Shown: positions 59,760 to 64,000 of the stretch, in pieces
Numbering within the stretch: the stretch's first letter is position 1
Layout of the letters: every line of letters starts with the position of its first letter
Assembly (NCBI RefSeq): GCF_000346465.2
Contig: NC_034015.1
Location: 13,058,637 to 13,122,636, forward strand
DNA from: Prunus persica
Taxonomy: Eukaryota; Streptophyta; Magnoliopsida; Rosales; Rosaceae
Length of the DNA stretch: 64,000 nucleotides
Reading direction: 5' to 3'
The notes under the pieces: generated by a model
Databases searched by the model: none
Told to the model about the DNA's origin: nothing
What the model saw: only the letters and a program-made list of their open reading frames with translations
Program-made: the position numbers and the translations under genes

Positions 59760-60314
59760 CTAGCCCTTTGGCACATGCGTGACACATGTGCTAATTGATT
59801 TTTTTTTTCTTTTATTTTTAAAATTAAGAAAAGATAACATGGGTAGTTATCTATATATATAAAGCAAAAGGCAGAGAATGGTGAAACATTCAAAATACCA
59901 GAAAATGCCCTTGGTTAATGCAAACATTAAGAATTCAAATTATTAATTAAATGAGAATAATATGGTAAATTCACACTTTTTCATATTTAAAAAAATTAAA
60001 AGAAAAAAAAAAGCAGATAATGAATCCTATTTTTATGAACACAACTACCCATTATCTTTTTTTATTCTAAAATAAATTTACTTATTTTTTAAAAAAAACC
60101 TTTCGCAAGCGCGTACAGAGAGGCTAGTGTTATATAAAAGTAGGAGTTATTATCTGATTTGTTTTTATTTTATTTTTTTAATATAAAAAAAGTGAATTTA
60201 CCATATTATTTCCATTTAATTAATAATTTCAATTCTTAATGTTTGAATTAATCAAGGGCATTTTCTGGTATTTTGAATGTTTCACAATTTTCTGCCTTTT
60301 GCTATATATAGAGA
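59760..60314 (-). mobile_element. Non-autonomous Helitron (outer), interrupted by a second Helitron
   Basis: Read on the minus strand it starts TCTCTATATATAGCAAAAGG at 60314, preceded by A. It ends with the hairpin GCACATG-(7)-CATGTGC (59771-59791), eight bases, then CTAG (59763-59760) followed by T. This matches the Helitron rule 5'-A|TC...hairpin...CTRR|T. Excluding the inner insertion it is 277 bp. There is no Rep/helicase coding capacity. Confidence 0.78.
59850..60127 (+). mobile_element. Non-autonomous Helitron (inner), 278 bp, nested in its relative
   Basis: It begins TCTATATATATAAAGCAAAA after A (59849) and ends GAGAGGCTAG before T (60128). The first 150 bp match the outer element in inverse orientation (TGAAACATTCAAAATACCAG, ATTAATTAAATG), which creates a long inverted repeat. 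The 3' hairpin is weaker than in the outer copy (CGCAAGCG). Confidence 0.75.
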
Positions 60315-61245
60315 TAACCTATGTAACGTCATGTCCATCTCATTGGCTTGGACCTTCAAGCGTCTTTGAAGGCTACCCCTAAACCTTTTGAGTAGTTTGG
60401 TGTTGCTAACTTACAAGGACAGTCTAAGATTCCACTTGTGACTTGTGAGAAGAGGGAACTCATGTTATTCCCCTCCCGATTCGAATCTGATGTGTGCCTT
60501 AGTCACCTTAGGCTCTAGATATGCACCATCAAGCTTTATGTGTTATATTGAAAGGGATTGAACTCTCGATGCATTGACATAAGCATTGGAGAGTGAAGAG
60601 AAGAAAAGTTTATTAAGCATGCAATAATCTCGCAGGAAAATATTCACTTTGTGATTCTTCAACCTTCGATCTTCTCTCTCTCTTCCTTAATTCCTATAAA
60701 AAAGACCGGAGCTAATAGACCACACCCGGGGTGTTGACCAAAGACTCTCCGATGCTTAAATTAGTTTCTCTATAGTGAGAATCGAGTGGCCAGAGCCGTG
60801 TGTGGTGGTCAGAGCTGTGTATATATGAAGAGAGGAGAGCTGTGTGGCCGACAGCGGTGGTGTCATCGCCAGTGGCTAGGGAGAGAGAGATAAAGAGTTT
60901 TCTCGAGTTTTTCAAGTAGGTTTAGATGTACCTTAAATGATGAATGAAGTTATCTATTTATAGGAGTCTCGAAGTTTAGTTAAAAATAAAACTCTTATTA
61001 AGAAGAGTTTATTAGGGTCTAAAACCCTAAAGTTTATTCTTCCTCAAAATTGTAGAGATTGAGTGCAAGTTTATTTAAAAAATTTGAGTGCAACTTCGCA
61101 TTTTCGAAGTCAAAGCAAGCGTACCAACTATGCAGTCAAACATGAAGTTCCAAAAAAATGGTAATCTCGTAATTAAATGACCGTTGAAGGGCAATCAATA
61201 ACAAACTCGATTCTTGACTTCAGCTTTGTCTCCTTACCACATTCC
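60315..61245. other. Upstream region of the F-box gene
   Basis: Non-coding DNA with CT-rich patches at 60675-60690 and a GAGAGAGA tract near 60881-60889. No other gene is visible. Confidence 0.45.
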
Positions 61246-61253
61246 TATATAAA
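61246..61253 (+). promoter_or_regulatory. TATA box of the F-box gene
   Basis: TATATAAA lies 60 bp upstream of the ATG at 61306. It rules out the in-frame ATG at 61177 as the usual start, because that ATG lies upstream of the TATA box. Confidence 0.65.
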
Positions 61254-61305
61254 CCCCAAAATACGAAACCTCTCTTCAGTGTGTGCCCCTAAATATCAGT
61301 CACAC

Positions 61306-62364
61306 ATGGCGTGCTCCTCCTCCTCCTCCCAACTACCATCGCCATCCACCACCGTCGATGAAACCAGCCCCGCGTCAATCTCCACCGTCCATACGGACAT
61401 AATCCAGACCCACATCCTCACCCGCCTCGACGGCCCCACGCTTGCCTCCGCCGCCTCCACCTCCTCCCAACTCCACGCCCTCGCTTCCCACCAACCCCTC
61501 TGGGACAACATCTGCCACTCCACATGGCCCTCCACTTCAACGCCACGTGTCCGCCAAGTCATCTCCACGTTCCCCGATGGTGCCTTCTCCTTCTTTTCCG
61601 ACTCCTTCCCGCTCCTCACCAACCTAGACACCGCCGCAACAACTCTCGCGCCGAATCACGATCAGGACCGCCCGTGTGAATTAATCTCATCCGTCGATAT
61701 CTACCACCGCGACAAGCTCATTCTGAGCAAGGTCGTCGAGACGGAGACCGTGACCGGGTGGTTCCGGTGCTCGCCGTTCCGGATTGACCTGCTGGACCCC
61801 AAGGACGTGGTCCCCACCCAAATCAAGTACCCGGCGGGCCGGGAATCCGACACGTGTCGCGACCTCGGGGATGATCTGACCCTCAGCTGGATTCTGATCG
61901 ACCCGATCGGCCGGCGGGCGATCAACCTCACGAGCCACAGGGCGGTGTCGGTGCAGCGCCACTGGCTGAGCGGGGAGGTGCACGTGCGGTTCGCGTCGAT
62001 TCTTCCCGGGGAGAAGGGGTCGGCGTCGGAGCACGTGCAGTGCGGGATCTTGGTCACGTGCGGGGAGTCGGAGGGAGGGGAGCTGCAGGTGAGGGAGGTG
62101 AGCTTGCAGGTGGAGGACATGGATGGAATGCATTTGAACGGGAGGGAGGGTTTGGTAATTTTGCAGAGGGCGTTGGAGGGCAGAAAGGGAAGAAAGAGGA
62201 GCAGGAGAGAAGAGGAGGGAAGAAAAAGATACGAAGAGTATTTGGAGAGGAAGAAGCAAAGGAAAGAGAAGAAGCTGAGGACAGAAGGGACATTAGACAC
62301 TTTGTGTGTGGCTTTTGGGGTATTGGGGTTTTTCGTCTTTTGGTTATTTATTCTATGCAGATGA
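61306..62364 (+). CDS. F-box protein, At2g27310-like, with C-terminal hydrophobic anchor
   Basis: This single-exon gene encodes 352 aa. The start at 61306 (MACSSSSSQLPSP) follows a TATA box. An F-box lies at about residues 29-72 (THILTRLDGPTLASAASTSS, LWDNIC), expected to bind SKP1 in an SCF ubiquitin ligase. The region after it follows the plant At2g27310-like pattern (SSVDIYHRDKLILSKVVETE, GWFRCSPFRIDLLDPKD, LSWILIDPIGRRAINLTSHR). A very basic stretch (about residues 290-325, Arg/Lys/Glu-rich) precedes a hydrophobic C-terminal segment (VAFGVLGFFVFWLFILCR) that looks like a tail anchor. The gene is GC-rich compared with its surroundings, as is usual for intronless plant genes. The target protein is unknown. 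Confidence 0.9.
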   Translation: MACSSSSSQLPSPSTTVDETSPASISTVHTDIIQTHILTRLDGPTLASAASTSSQLHALASHQPLWDNICHSTWPSTSTPRVRQVISTFPDGAFSFFSDSFPLLTNLDTAATTLAPNHDQDRPCELISSVDIYHRDKLILSKVVETETVTGWFRCSPFRIDLLDPKDVVPTQIKYPAGRESDTCRDLGDDLTLSWILIDPIGRRAINLTSHRAVSVQRHWLSGEVHVRFASILPGEKGSASEHVQCGILVTCGESEGGELQVREVSLQVEDMDGMHLNGREGLVILQRALEGRKGRKRSRREEEGRKRYEEYLERKKQRKEKKLRTEGTLDTLCVAFGVLGFFVFWLFILCR

Positions 62365-62437
62365 AACTCAAATTCTTCTTCTTTTTTTCCTGTTATTTTC
62401 TTTCAGCGGTTTAGAAGAAGCATATTGGCAGGAAAAT

Positions 62438-62440
62438 ATA

Positions 62441-62461
<21 letters not shown>
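62438..62461. repeat. (TA)n microsatellite in the F-box 3' region
   Basis: About 12 TA units, 75 bp after the stop codon, probably in the 3' UTR. Confidence 0.9.
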
Positions 62462-62471
<10 letters not shown>

Positions 62472-62572
62472 GAAGTGTTCATAGCTTTATTTCTCATAAA
62501 GAATATAGTTGTAAAAGGGATGAGGTTGACACTCACACGACACGGTTTATGTTGTATCATGTGGAACGAAAT

Positions 62573-63228
62573 ACAAAATGAATCATGTTGTATTTGTGTC
62601 TTATTGTGTTTAAGCAAGATATCAGGTATTTAAATTCTATCAATCGAATTATTGTTAGATGTAGATATATTGCGGATCATGTTAGAAAAATATTTTGTAT
62701 CACGTAAAATAGTAACTTTAAAAGAAATTTAACTAATACACAAAATGAATTATTTTGTATTGTGTCTAAGCAAGATATCATATATTCAAATTCGATGAAT
62801 TGAATTATTGTTAGATGTAGACTCATCGTGGATTACGTTAGAAAAATATCTCGTGTCACCAAATATAGCAACTTTAAGAGAAACTTCACTAATGCACAAA
62901 ATAATTATGTTGTATTATGTCCAAGCAAGATACTGTGTGTTCAAATTTGATGAATCATATTATTGTCAGATGTAGATCTATCATGTGGATCATGTCAGAA
63001 AAATATCTTGTGTCATAAAAAAATAGTAACATGAAAAGAAATTTCACTAAACTTCACTAATACACAAAATGAATTATGTTGTATTAAGTCCAAGCAAGAT
63101 ATCGTGTACTCAAATTTGATGAATTGTATTATTATTAGATGTAGACTTGTCATGCAGATCATATTAGAAAAATATATTGTGTCACGAAAAAATAGTAACA
63201 TGAAAAGAAATTTCACTAGTACACAAAC
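62573..63228. repeat. Tandem array of about four 156-168 bp units
   Basis: The phrase ACAAAATGAATTATGTTGTA recurs with variation at 62573, 62740, 62896 and 63064. Each is followed by AAGCAAGATATC, a TTCAAATTTGATGAATT-like phrase, TTAGATGTAGA and AGAAAAATAT. The units are 80-90% alike by eye. The array ends with a partial unit at about 63221. It lies directly downstream of the F-box gene. Confidence 0.85.
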
Positions 63229-64000
63229 TACCAAATCAGGTAAGTTTTTTTTTTTTCTCCTTCTCTATCAATATTCCCAAAAAAGAAAGAAGAAGAAAAT
63301 GAGATGTGGAGAAACAGGATATCTCACTTGTGAAGCAAAGCATCCGAAGACATCGAAAAAAGGCAAAACGACTCGCTCCGCTAACTAATTAGTAACTACT
63401 ACCTACTTGGGCATACAATTAAATTGAAAAATGTTGTGTCGAGTCCTAGAAAGTGCCATGACATGAGAGCGTGACTGCCCTTTCTGACGCGACAAGAGGC
63501 CACCAAGAAAACCGGTTTTGGGCGGTGGTTGTTAATTCACGGGGAGATGATTTAAGGAAGAGGAGAAGTGGTGAATGAATAGTCTCTCTCATGTCTCATG
63601 TGTGTTTTCGGTTTGTGTTTTGGGTTTTTTTTTTTTATAATTTTAATTTTATAATGGAGGCCCTTTTGTTTTTTTTCTTCAGCAAAGCATATTATGTTTT
63701 TGTGGGTCTGAATTTGGGTTATTGTTTAGATGGGTCTCCATAGCAGGTAACAGCCCAAGACGTAGGAAGAAAGTTTCATTTTAGGCATGCTGCTCTGCTT
63801 CTATTGTTTGTGGCACAAGTGTGTGTAATCAGAGAGAAACTTCCATGTAACGGGTTTATATCCTTCTTCTCTCTGTCTCTCTCATCACATGAGAATGACC
63901 CACTTGTTGTATGTGCAATGATATGGCCATTAGTCATGAAAAATGAAATATTTTCTGCACTCTTCATCAAAGCAATGAAATTTCTGTGTATGCATCCAAC
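63229..64000. other. End of window, no gene recognised
   Basis: AT-rich DNA with T runs at 63246-63258 and 63628-63640 and CT-rich patches at 63871-63883. A gene may begin beyond the window, but nothing here supports a coding exon. Confidence 0.4.

Noticed and set aside
61177..61305. Upstream in-frame ATG for the F-box gene
   Set aside because: It lies upstream of the TATA box, so it should not be in the main mRNA.
61687..62300. Long minus-strand frames of 190-199 codons
   Set aside because: They lie wholly antisense to the GC-rich F-box gene and are shadows of its codon usage.

Overview
The window is plant nuclear DNA from a dicot. It is AT-rich and intron-bearing, with GT-AG introns, long CT/GA/AT microsatellites, MITEs, small Helitrons, a TRIM and Copia remnants. 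Gene content and the TRIM would suit a woody rosid such as Rosaceae, but that placement is an inference and the species cannot be read from the sequence. Two runs of N (16833-16932 and 31755-32395) are assembly gaps.

Layout: (1) 0.6-2.8 kb, + strand, an ILR1-type IAA-amino acid amidohydrolase (5 exons). (2) 3.6-3.8 kb, + strand, a 62-residue single-pass membrane protein. (3) 4.4-7.1 kb, + strand, a nitrilase whose first exon also encodes a TCP transcription-factor DNA-binding domain in the same open frame. This is the most unusual feature of the window. (4) 8.2-10.8 kb, - strand, a plant coiled-coil 'golgin/USO1-like' protein. (5) 15.1-19.0 kb, + strand, a secreted S28 Pro-X carboxypeptidase interrupted by a gap, with a 108-bp perfect inverted repeat in an intron. 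(6) 28.4-31.4 kb, + strand, an NGATHA-like B3 repressor with about 9 kb of gene-free DNA on each side. (7) 41.2-43.4 kb, + strand, a trichome-birefringence-like (TBL) wall O-acetyltransferase. (8) 43.4-53.0 kb, - strand, a 19-exon LETM1-like organelle protein whose stop lies only 77 bp from the TBL stop. (9) 61.3-62.4 kb, + strand, an intronless F-box protein with a C-terminal hydrophobic tail.

The order coiled-coil, NGAL, TBL, LETM1-like matches, as I remember it, the Arabidopsis block At3g11590-At3g11580-At3g11570-At3g11560 (and part of the At5g06220-06250 duplicate). The core therefore looks like conserved microsynteny with the S28 gene and repeats inserted into it. The remaining DNA is repeat-rich. 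It holds a Copia derivative with two LTRs in opposite orientation flanked by a 5-bp target duplication (56.9-58.0 kb), two nested non-autonomous Helitrons (59.8-60.3 kb), three copies of a foldback MITE family, a TRIM, several very short poly(A)-type insertions with 14-18 bp target duplications, and a tandem array of about 160-bp units after the F-box gene.

The genes do not form a pathway. Common themes are auxin and nitrile metabolism (ILR1-like, nitrilase) and organ-growth regulation (NGAL, TCP domain). Exon limits were set by eye from reading frame, splice consensus and family homology, without transcript evidence.
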